DNA from: Reyranella soli | Lineage (GTDB): Bacteria > Pseudomonadota > Alphaproteobacteria > Reyranellales > Reyranellaceae | DNA: 43,661 bases | Reading direction: 5' to 3' | Assembly (NCBI RefSeq): GCF_007992495.1 | Contig: NZ_BKAJ01000120.1 | Span: 1 to 43,661, forward strand | Shown here: piece after piece, positions 31,472-38,591 of the stretch | How positions within the stretch are numbered: the first letter of the stretch is position 1 | How the letters are laid out: each line of letters opens with the position of its first letter | Program-made: the position numbers and the translations under genes | The notes under the pieces: generated by a model | Database searches by the model: none | What the model was told of the DNA's origin: nothing | Seen by the model: only the letters and a program-made list of their open reading frames with translations

Positions 31472-33054
31472 GCCGGGCTGGCGTGGGCGAAGTCCTCGCG
31501 GTTGCTTGCTTCACCGTCGAAGATCCCGGTCACGGCGGTGCTGTTGAAAGCGCCAGGCAGGGTGTAGGTGCAGAACGGAAAGACCGGGATGTCGTTCCAG
31601 ACGATTTCCTGGATGCGGTCGTAGATCGCCTTGCGCTTGGTGAAGTCGACCTGCACGCGCTGTTCGTCGAACAGCTTGTCGACCTCGTGATTGACGTAGT
31701 TGCTGTTGTTGACGGCCTGGATGTTGAAGATGTTGTTGGAGTTGTAGAAGCGCTCGACGCCGACATCCGGGTCGGGGCCGAGCGAGAACGACATCGTGGC
31801 GAAATCGAACTCGTTCTTGACGAAGGCGACGTCGATGATGGCGCCACGGTCGAGCGGCCGCGGCATGACTTTGATGCCGACCGCCGCGAGGTTACGGCTC
31901 ACGATGTCGCCGATCTTGGCCGCCGGCAGATCGTTGGCGCTGTAGAGATAGCGCAGCGGAAAGCGAACCCCGTCGGCCTTGCGGGCAAAGCCCGCTTCGT
32001 CCAGCAGCGCGTTGGCCCTGGCGGGATCGAGCGCATAGTCGGCAAGCGCCTTGTTGGCGAGCGGCGAGGTCGGCGGCACGGGCCCGATCATGTTCTGCGA
32101 AAGTCCGGGAAATACCGTGTTGCGAATGAAGGTGCGATCGATGGCGTGCGCCAGCGCCTGGCGTACCTTGCGATCGCTGTAAGGCGGGTTGCGGAGATTG
32201 ATGTACGCCTGGTAGCCCGCCGTCTGGATCTTGGTGAACTTGAGCTTGACGCCGCGGAACTTGCCGACCCGCGCCACCTCGACGGCCGGCAGCGCGCTGC
32301 TGTAGATCATGTCGACTTCGCCGTTCTGCAGCGCCGCCATCCGCGCCGCCGGATCGGGGATGATCCGGAACATCAGCTCGTCGAAGCCGGGCTTGCCGGG
32401 CAGGAAGTACTTGTCGTTGCGCCGGTACAGGATGTGATCGCCGGAGACGTACTCGACGAACTTGAAGGGACCGGTGCCGATCGGCCGCTTGTTGTGCGGA
32501 TCGCGCGCCGCGTCCTTCCCTTCCCAGATGTGCCTGGGCAGGATGGCGCCGCAGAAATTGCCGAGCGTGCTGATCAGCGAGGCCTGCGGGTGCTTCAGTC
32601 GCAGCACGAAGGTGTTGGGATCGGGCGCCTCGAAGGCGGCGATGGCCTTCAGCGCGCCGCGATAGGGATGGAGCTTGGAATTCACCTGCTCCAGCGAGAA
32701 TTTCACGTCCTCCGAGGAAAACGGCTTGCCGTCGTGCCAGACGACGTTGGGATGCAGCTTGAAGGTGTAGACCAGACCGTCGGGCGAGATCTCGAAACTC
32801 TGCGCGAGATCGCCGCTCACCTTGCCATCGGCATCCATCCGCGTCAGGGCGCTGTAGCAGGGCGATCCGGCAACGAAGCTCGAGATGCCGGAGCTGACCG
32901 CAGGATTGAAGAACGGCGGATCTTCCTCGATGACGCCGATCAGGCGCTTGGGATCGGCCGCCCGTCCGTAGCGGCCGGAGAGGATCAGGGGTGCCGCCGC
33001 CAGGCCAGCGAGTGCGCCACGCCGGCCGATGCCGGCAACGACCGCGGCCCGCAT
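31468..33054 (-). CDS. ABC transporter substrate-binding protein, SBP_bac_5 (peptide/opine type)
   Basis: A 528-residue extracellular-solute-binding family 5 protein. The leader (IGRRGALAGLAAAPLILSG) contains twin arginines, so export is by Tat or Sec. The mature part has the family landmarks WHDGKPFSSEDVKFSLE, RPIGTGPFKFVEYVSGDHI and the middle lobe YINLRNPPYSDRKVRQALAHAIDR. It should deliver substrate to the convergently transcribed dppBCDF-like importer, an unusual split orientation. The start is taken as ATG 33054, overlapping the TGA of the LLM gene (GTGATG); a GTG three bases upstream is possible. It is translationally coupled to the LLM monooxygenase gene, linking uptake with oxidation. 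Confidence 0.92.
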   Translation of the reverse strand: MRAAVVAGIGRRGALAGLAAAPLILSGRYGRAADPKRLIGVIEEDPPFFNPAVSSGISSFVAGSPCYSALTRMDADGKVSGDLAQSFEISPDGLVYTFKLHPNVVWHDGKPFSSEDVKFSLEQVNSKLHPYRGALKAIAAFEAPDPNTFVLRLKHPQASLISTLGNFCGAILPRHIWEGKDAARDPHNKRPIGTGPFKFVEYVSGDHILYRRNDKYFLPGKPGFDELMFRIIPDPAARMAALQNGEVDMIYSSALPAVEVARVGKFRGVKLKFTKIQTAGYQAYINLRNPPYSDRKVRQALAHAIDRTFIRNTVFPGLSQNMIGPVPPTSPLANKALADYALDPARANALLDEAGFARKADGVRFPLRYLYSANDLPAAKIGDIVSRNLAAVGIKVMPRPLDRGAIIDVAFVKNEFDFATMSFSLGPDPDVGVERFYNSNNIFNIQAVNNSNYVNHEVDKLFDEQRVQVDFTKRKAIYDRIQEIVWNDIPVFPFCTYTLPGAFNSTAVTGIFDGEASNREDFAHASPA

Positions 33055-34403
33055 CACTCGGCCGCCAGGCTGGTCTTGTCGAAATAGGGATTGGCCGGCA
33101 CCGGCAGGCCCATGCGTTCGCGCAGCGTCCGGCCCTCGTAGGCCTTGCGGAACAGGCCGCGGCGCTGAAGTTCGGGGATCACAAGTTCGACGAAGTCGTT
33201 CAGGCTGCGCGGCATGACCGGCGTGTTGATGTTGAAGCCGTCACAGGCCTTGCTCGTGTACCAGTCCTCGATCTCGTCGCAGACTTGGCTGACGCTGCCC
33301 TTCATGGTGACGTGCCCCATCGAGGGCAGGATGCGCTCGTAGGTCTGGCGGACGGTGAGCTTGTCGCGCTTGGCCATCTCGACGATGGTGTTGCGGAAGC
33401 TTGCGATGCCCAGCACGCTGGTCGGCAGGTCCGGCATCGGCCCGTCGAGCGGATACTTGGACATGTCCGTCTCGCAGAGCTTGGAGAGGTACGGCACGCC
33501 GAGCTCCGGTGCGATCAGCGACTGCAGCTCGTCGTAGAGTTCCTCGGCCTCACTGGCGGTCCGCCCGACATAGACGGCGCAGCCGGGCATGATGCGCAGC
33601 GAATCCGGCGCCCGGCCGTACTTCGCCAGCCGGCCCTTGAGATCGGCATAGAAGGCCTGGCCCGCCTTCTTGGTATTGGTGACGGCGAAGATGCAATCGG
33701 CATGCTTGGCCGCAAGCTCGCGGCCGTCCTCCGACTGGCCGGCGGTGAACAGCACCGGATAGCCCTGCGGCATGCGCGCGACGTTGAGCGGTCCCTTGAC
33801 CTGGAAGTGCTTGCCCATGTGGTTCAGGACACGCACGCGCGTCGGATCGAGGAAGCGCCCGGTCGCCCTGTCCTGGATGAATGCGTCCTCTGCCCAGCTG
33901 TCCCACAGGCCCTTGGCGACCTCGATGAATTCGATGGCCCGCTCGTAGCGATGGTCCTTGGCCATGTGCTCGGTGCGGCTGAAGTTCAACGAATCGTCGG
34001 GATAGGACGTCGTGACGATGTTCCAGCAGGCGCGTCCCTTGCTGAGATGGTCGAGGGAGGCGAACCGGCGGGCGAGAGAGTACGGCTCGTCGTAGGTCGT
34101 TGTCGCCGTGCACAACAGACCGATATGCTTGGTGTATTGGGCGACGGCCGTGAGCAAAGTGATCGGCTCGAAAACCGCTGGGCGGTCGGATGGACTGTTG
34201 GCGGCGAACAGCGCCGGCTTGTCCATCTGCCGGACCGCGTTGCCGTCGGCCATGAACAGAAGGTCGAACAGACCGCGCTCGGCCATCTGTGCCGTCTCGA
34301 TGGCGTGGTCGAGATTCATGACATTGTCGGACCAGGCATCCTTGTGACGCCAGCCGCCGAGATGACCTCCCAGGCCCAGCAACCCGGTCATCAGATTCAT
34401 CAT
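33054..34403 (-). CDS. LLM-class flavin-dependent monooxygenase (NtaA/SnaA/DszA type)
   Basis: A 449-residue two-component, FMNH2-dependent monooxygenase in the family of nitrilotriacetate monooxygenase A, DszA and SnaA. Its landmarks are AWSDNVMNLDHAIETAQMAERGLFDLLFMAD, FEPITLLTAVAQYTKHIGLLCTATTTYDEPYSLARRFASLDHLSKGRACWNIVTT and LFTAGQSEDGRELAAKHAD. Members break C-N or C-S bonds. No flavin reductase is adjacent, so it must be supplied from elsewhere. ATG 34401-34403 is chosen because GGAGG lies 7 nt upstream; further in-frame Met codons upstream lack this. Its stop overlaps the start of the binding-protein gene. It is divergent from the deacetylase-like gene. Confidence 0.88.
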   Translation of the reverse strand: MMNLMTGLLGLGGHLGGWRHKDAWSDNVMNLDHAIETAQMAERGLFDLLFMADGNAVRQMDKPALFAANSPSDRPAVFEPITLLTAVAQYTKHIGLLCTATTTYDEPYSLARRFASLDHLSKGRACWNIVTTSYPDDSLNFSRTEHMAKDHRYERAIEFIEVAKGLWDSWAEDAFIQDRATGRFLDPTRVRVLNHMGKHFQVKGPLNVARMPQGYPVLFTAGQSEDGRELAAKHADCIFAVTNTKKAGQAFYADLKGRLAKYGRAPDSLRIMPGCAVYVGRTASEAEELYDELQSLIAPELGVPYLSKLCETDMSKYPLDGPMPDLPTSVLGIASFRNTIVEMAKRDKLTVRQTYERILPSMGHVTMKGSVSQVCDEIEDWYTSKACDGFNINTPVMPRSLNDFVELVIPELQRRGLFRKAYEGRTLRERMGLPVPANPYFDKTSLAAE

Positions 34404-34510
34404 GGCAACGCCTCCACGCTCATCCCAGACTCGGCGGGCACGATGCAAGAGATGCGCCACTGACCAACAATTGCAGGTATGGTTCCCAGTCGATTCTGTC
34501 GGAGGTCTCG

Positions 34511-35407
34511 ATGACGCAAGAGCCCGGTCATAGCCTGCGCAGCCGCGCGCCCTACCTGCCGATCCACAAGCGGCCGCGCCTCAGGCTGCCCAACGATGCG
34601 CGCGTCGCCGTCTGGACCATCGTCAATGTCGAGAACTGGAGCCCGCTGGGGGCGATGCCGCGCACGGTGCTGCCGCCGCCGATGGGCAATCCCCTGCTGC
34701 CCGACGTGCCCAACTGGGCGTGGCACGAATACGGCATGCGCGTGGGCTTCTGGCGCTTCCTGGAGGTGCTGGCCGCGCGCCAGCTCAAGGCGACGTTCGC
34801 CGTCAACGGCACGGCCTGCGAGCTCTATCGCGAGGCCTGCCAGGCCGCGCACGAGGCGGGCTGGGAGTTCATGGGCCACGGCTTCGTGCAGCGGCCGATG
34901 CATCGTGTCGACGACCAGCAGTCGGCCATCCGCGACACCATCGCCGCCATCAAGGCCTTCACCGGCAAGCCGCCGCGCGGCTGGGAGAGTCCGGGACTGA
35001 CCGAGACCGACGAGACGCTGGACCTGCTGGCCGAAGCCGGCATCGAGTATGTCGCCGACTGGGTGATGGACGAGCAGCCCATCGCGCTCAAGACACGTAC
35101 AGGCAGCATGGTCTCCGTGCCCTACACCGTCGAGGTGAACGACGTCGTCATCAGCGCCGTCCAGCAGCAACCCTCCGACGAGATCCTGCGCCGCGGCCGC
35201 GACCAGTTCGACCGGCTGTGGCAGGAGGGCGAGACGGCGCCACGGGTGATGGCGATCTCCATCCACCCCTATCTTACGGGCGTGCCGCACCGCATAAAAT
35301 ACCTGGAGATGCTCTACGACCACATCCTGGCGCACGACGGCGTCGTGCTGTGGACGGGCGCGGAGATCCTCGACTGGTATCGCGCCGAGACGGCGCGAAC
35401 GACCTGA
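34511..35407 (+). CDS. polysaccharide deacetylase (NodB fold) family protein
   Basis: A 298-residue carbohydrate-esterase-4-like protein. No signal peptide is seen, so it is cytoplasmic. Conserved patches include GMRVGFWRFLEVLAARQLKATFAVNGTACE, GWEFMGHGFVQRPMH, and the late His of ISIHPYLTGVPHR with a final GAEILDWY. These resemble allantoinase PuuE and other cytoplasmic amide hydrolases of this fold rather than cell-wall deacetylases, fitting a nitrogen-compound role beside the LLM and transporter genes. A CGGAGG ribosome site is 8 nt before the ATG at 34511. It is divergent from the LLM gene, with 107 bp between. Confidence 0.85.
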   Translation: MTQEPGHSLRSRAPYLPIHKRPRLRLPNDARVAVWTIVNVENWSPLGAMPRTVLPPPMGNPLLPDVPNWAWHEYGMRVGFWRFLEVLAARQLKATFAVNGTACELYREACQAAHEAGWEFMGHGFVQRPMHRVDDQQSAIRDTIAAIKAFTGKPPRGWESPGLTETDETLDLLAEAGIEYVADWVMDEQPIALKTRTGSMVSVPYTVEVNDVVISAVQQQPSDEILRRGRDQFDRLWQEGETAPRVMAISIHPYLTGVPHRIKYLEMLYDHILAHDGVVLWTGAEILDWYRAETARTT

Positions 35408-35448
35408 ATTTTCGCTCTCTGGACAGACCGCTATCTCTGCGAGTATTA

Positions 35449-35472
35449 ATATAGGACAACTCTACCCTATAT
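35449..35472. promoter_or_regulatory. inverted repeat, possible operator, before the metallopeptidase-like gene
   Basis: ATATAGG (35449-35455) and CCTATAT (35466-35472) are perfect 7-bp inverted arms separated by 10 bp, ending 12 bp before the GTG start. They lie in a locally AT-rich promoter-like stretch (GAGTATTAATATAGG). An operator overlapping the promoter is likely. No adjacent regulator gene is evident. Confidence 0.5.
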
Positions 35473-35484
35473 CAGAGGCCCCAG

Positions 35485-36411
35485 GTGCCAACAGCCGGAA
35501 CCGACACGATCGAATGGCAAAAGGGCAATACGGCCAAGAGCGATCCCTTCTTCATCCTCATCCTGAACAATCCCGCACTGGAGCGCCCGGAGGGCTCCGC
35601 GCACTTCGTCCCGGACATGCCGGGCGTAGGCGCTGCCGACCGCGCCGCCCTGAAAAAAGCGGCCGGGTATATCTTCCAGAACCTTTTCGGATTGTTGCCA
35701 GGCCAGGTCGACAAGGTCCTGGGCCTTTCGCCCCACGCTAACGAGATCCGCGTGGTGTCGATGTGCATCCCGACGACGACCGTCAGCGATGCGACCGCCC
35801 TTGTCGCCGAAGACGCCCTCGACGACAGCCTGATTCTCGTGGCGCGCCGCGATCAGGCCCATGCGTTCGTGAGCGCAGAGAGCCTCGATCCCGACATTTT
35901 GTTTCTGGTGTCCCAGTCGCCGACCCATACGCGCGCTTCGGCCTTCGGCACAACGGACGACGACACGCGATCCGGCATCGCGTTCACCTATGACGGCTGG
36001 AACCTGTCGCAGCGTTATCTCCACCTCATTCCCGGCATGTCGGCGGTCCACGCGACGGTCGGCGGGATGACGCCGGTCCACGAGTTCGGACACGCTTTCT
36101 CGAGCTATACCAATGGCTACGTGACGGACCTATATGTTGACGGCACACCCGCGTTCAATCGCAAGGTGGGCCGACCCATTCCTGCCAAATTTGCCGCCTA
36201 CGACGGCACTACGTACAATAGCGATGCGGTTCGGGATGGCCTGGGCTATCCCGGCGGCTGGCAGTCCTATCACCCCGAGTTGATCGACCCGACACGGCCG
36301 GCGATCATGGACAACTACTGGGCTGCCGCCGGCGGGCCGCTGAAGTGCCAGCACGACAAGCTAACGCGAGCCTATATCCTGGATCGAGTGCACGCCAAGG
36401 CGACCCGCTAG
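35485..36411 (+). CDS. putative zinc metallopeptidase (HEFGH motif)
   Basis: A 308-residue protein with no signal peptide and an HExxH zinc motif, VHEFGHAFSSYTNGY (His199, Glu200, His203). The region around the motif recalls peptidase M64 and similar, but the third metal ligand is not identifiable, so the family is uncertain. Upstream parts such as VRVVSMCIPTTT and GMSAVHATVGG are unrecognised. The GTG at 35485 is preferred because an AGAGG lies 6 nt before it and just after an inverted repeat. It is followed after 12 bp by a small gene. GC content is a little lower than neighbours. Confidence 0.7.
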   Translation: MPTAGTDTIEWQKGNTAKSDPFFILILNNPALERPEGSAHFVPDMPGVGAADRAALKKAAGYIFQNLFGLLPGQVDKVLGLSPHANEIRVVSMCIPTTTVSDATALVAEDALDDSLILVARRDQAHAFVSAESLDPDILFLVSQSPTHTRASAFGTTDDDTRSGIAFTYDGWNLSQRYLHLIPGMSAVHATVGGMTPVHEFGHAFSSYTNGYVTDLYVDGTPAFNRKVGRPIPAKFAAYDGTTYNSDAVRDGLGYPGGWQSYHPELIDPTRPAIMDNYWAAAGGPLKCQHDKLTRAYILDRVHAKATR

Positions 36412-36423
36412 AAGGAACTTCAG

Positions 36424-36621
36424 ATGGTCGAGCCACTCAAGCCTCAAGCAAAGCTCCTGGCGAACAAGAACGTCTCGCAAGCCGAGTTGGCCGAATTCGA
36501 GCAGCTCCTTTCGGCGCGTTTCGACAAGGACCCTTCCCTTCCGGACGAACAGCGCGCCAACCGCCAGCGGCGGCTCGAGGAACTCGCCGCCAAGATCAAG
36601 GGCAAACCCCTGGAGCGATAG
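36424..36621 (+). CDS. small conserved-looking helical protein of unknown function
   Basis: A 65-residue highly charged, helical protein (AELAEFEQLLSARFDKDP, then RANRQRRLEELAAKIKGKPLER). It has no membrane segment or motif I recognise. An AAGGAA ribosome site lies 7 nt before the ATG, and the gene sits 12 bp after the metallopeptidase-like gene, so they are probably co-translated from one transcript. The pairing could mean a regulator, chaperone or inhibitor of the peptidase. That is a guess from position only. Confidence 0.65.
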   Translation: MVEPLKPQAKLLANKNVSQAELAEFEQLLSARFDKDPSLPDEQRANRQRRLEELAAKIKGKPLER

Positions 36622-36664
36622 TGGAAGCCGTAGATTGAGTTCGATCCCGTGCCGGCGTGATCGA

Positions 36665-36910
36665 CTACGTCGCCTTCACGCAGTCGAACGACGCGGTGGT
36701 GCCCGATTGACCGACGGCGCGGGCAAGCCGGTCGTTCTTGCTGCAATACCTCTGGGCCAAGGTGAAGGCGGAATTGGGATTGGCGGCGCCGGTGACCTGC
36801 ACCGACACCTGGTTGCCGACGATGGTTTCGCCGTTGGGGCCGCTCGACGTGCTGAGCCCGCTGCCTGAACAGCCGGCCAGCACCAGGGTGAGGAGGATGG
36901 TTCGCTTCAT
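36665..36910 (-). CDS. small lipoprotein
   Basis: An 81-residue protein starting MKRTILLTLVLAGCSGS. The lipobox LAGC makes Cys14 the lipidated residue after signal peptidase II cleavage. The mature part is small, with two further cysteines (RYCSKND and FDCVKAT) that may form a disulfide, and is otherwise rich in Ser, Thr and Gly. The function is unknown. It is convergent to the small helical gene and lies 61 bp from the hydantoinase B stop on the same strand. The ribosome site is weak. Such short lipoproteins are common in Gram-negative bacteria. Confidence 0.8.
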   Translation of the reverse strand: MKRTILLTLVLAGCSGSGLSTSSGPNGETIVGNQVSVQVTGAANPNSAFTLAQRYCSKNDRLARAVGQSGTTASFDCVKAT

Positions 36911-36971
36911 GGGCGGACGCTAGCCTCCGAGGCCGGCAAAGCAAACGGCCGAGGCCGTGGCAAATCTGGGA

Positions 36972-38591
36972 CTAGACGCCGTAGACCGCGCGCGCCGTCG
37001 GCGCGCTGATCGCCCCCTCGACGAGATCGCGCTGGGCGGCGGCGCGCTCGCGCTGCTGCGGCGGTCCGAAGCCGCCGGCGCCCGGCGTCACGACCGCGAA
37101 CCACTGCCCGGGCTTCAGTACCGCCGAGTCGCCCTCGAACACGACGCCCGGCCCGGCCTCGACCTTGCCGTGAGCGCCGGGACCGCCGCCGAACAGGCCC
37201 CAGCTGCGCGATCGCTGGCGAGTGATATCGACGCGCACGCGGCAGTCGTGCGTCGCCTGGTAGACGCGACGCAGGCCCATGCCGCCGCGGTATTGGCCGA
37301 CGCCACCGGAATCCTCGACCAGCTCGTAGCGCGTAAGCAGCAATGGATACTCGATCTCCAATGCCTCGACCGGCAGGTTGGAGGTGTTGGTGGTGTGGAC
37401 ATGCACGCCGTCCAGCCCGTCCTTGTGGGCGCGCGCGCCGCTCCCGCCGCCGATCGTTTCGAGATAGACCCAGGTCGAGCCGTCGGTCGGCCGCTTGCCG
37501 ATGAAGTAGGCCACGGTGCAGGCCGAGTTCGAGCAGGCCATCACCCGCTCCGGCACCGGCTGGGCCAGCGCGCCCAGGATCATGTCGGAGACGCGCTGGC
37601 AGGTCTGCAGCCGGCCGTTGACCGCGGCGGGCGCCAGGCAGTTCAGGATGCTGCCTTCCGGCGCAGAGATTTTCAGCGGACGCGCCAGGCCGGCATTGGG
37701 CGGAATGCCGGGATCGAGCACCGACTTCACGACGTAGTAGGTCGTGGCGAGCAGCGCGGTGTAGGTCATGTTGATGCCGGCGCGCATCTGCTCGGTAGCG
37801 TCGAAGGCGAGCGACATCTCTTCGCCCTTCACGGTCACCTCGACCGACATCGGCAGCAGGCCCGCCACCTCCTCGTTGTCGAACACGTCCTCGAAACGCC
37901 AGGTGCCATCGGGCATGGCGGCGATGGCCGCGCGCATCTTGCGCTCGGCATAGTCCATCACCGCGGCGCCGGCCTGCAGCACCGTGTCGGTGCCGTACTT
38001 GGCGGCCAGCGCCTGGAAGCGCTGCACGCCGACGCGGTTGGCCGCCATCTGGGCGCGCAGGTCGGACAGTCGTTCGGAGGGCACCTGGCAATTCAGCAGG
38101 ATCAGGTCCTGCACGTCGCGCTGCAGCTCGCCGCCGCGATAGAGCCGCACCGGCGGGATGCGCAGGCCCTCCTGGTAGATGTGGGCATGGCCGCGATCGA
38201 CGAAGTCGGCATGGTGGGCGAGGTTCACCGTCCAGGCGACCATGCGGCCGTCGATGAAGATCGGCTCGGCGACGACGATATCGGGCAGGTGCGTGCCGCC
38301 GCCCTCGTAGGCGTCGTTGCCGATGAAGGCGTCGCCCGGCCGGATGTCCTGGGTCGGATAGCGCCGCATGATGTGCTTGATGAGGTCGAGGAAGCTGCCG
38401 AGATGGATCGGGATGTGCTCGGCCTGGCACAGCGTCTCGCCAGCGGCGTTGAACAGCGCCGTCGAGCAGTCGCGCCGCTCCTTGATGTTGGTCGAATGCG
38501 AGGCGCGGATCAGCGTCTCGCCGGTCTCCTCGACGATCGAGGCCATGGCGGCGCCGATCACCTCGACGGTGATGGGGTCGAGCTTGGTCAT
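36972..38591 (-). CDS. hyuB: hydantoinase B / 5-oxoprolinase beta-type subunit
   Basis: A 539-residue HyuB-type subunit. It begins LDPITVEVIGAAMASIVEETGETLIRASHSTNIKERRDCST, the conserved start, and has the glycine-rich GDAFIGNDAYEGGGTHLPD and later LPVEALEIEYPLLLTRYELVEDSGGVGQYRGGMGL. With HyuA it opens imide or lactam rings such as 5-oxoproline, N-methylhydantoin or related compounds, using ATP. It follows hyuA with a 4-bp overlap, so the two are translationally coupled. Real substrates vary (caprolactam, acetophenone carboxylase and others belong to the same superfamily), so this call is family-level. No defect is visible. Confidence 0.88.
   Translation of the reverse strand: MTKLDPITVEVIGAAMASIVEETGETLIRASHSTNIKERRDCSTALFNAAGETLCQAEHIPIHLGSFLDLIKHIMRRYPTQDIRPGDAFIGNDAYEGGGTHLPDIVVAEPIFIDGRMVAWTVNLAHHADFVDRGHAHIYQEGLRIPPVRLYRGGELQRDVQDLILLNCQVPSERLSDLRAQMAANRVGVQRFQALAAKYGTDTVLQAGAAVMDYAERKMRAAIAAMPDGTWRFEDVFDNEEVAGLLPMSVEVTVKGEEMSLAFDATEQMRAGINMTYTALLATTYYVVKSVLDPGIPPNAGLARPLKISAPEGSILNCLAPAAVNGRLQTCQRVSDMILGALAQPVPERVMACSNSACTVAYFIGKRPTDGSTWVYLETIGGGSGARAHKDGLDGVHVHTTNTSNLPVEALEIEYPLLLTRYELVEDSGGVGQYRGGMGLRRVYQATHDCRVRVDITRQRSRSWGLFGGGPGAHGKVEAGPGVVFEGDSAVLKPGQWFAVVTPGAGGFGPPQQRERAAAQRDLVEGAISAPTARAVYGV

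Noticed and set aside
30766..33087. Very long open frame (773 codons) on the plus strand spanning the DppF end and the binding-protein gene
   Set aside because: It is antisense or out of frame to two clear family genes and its translation is Arg/Ala/Val-rich without any domain; high GC makes such open frames common.
32991..34463. 490-codon plus-strand frame opposite the LLM monooxygenase
   Set aside because: The LLM motifs and ribosome site on the minus strand are decisive.
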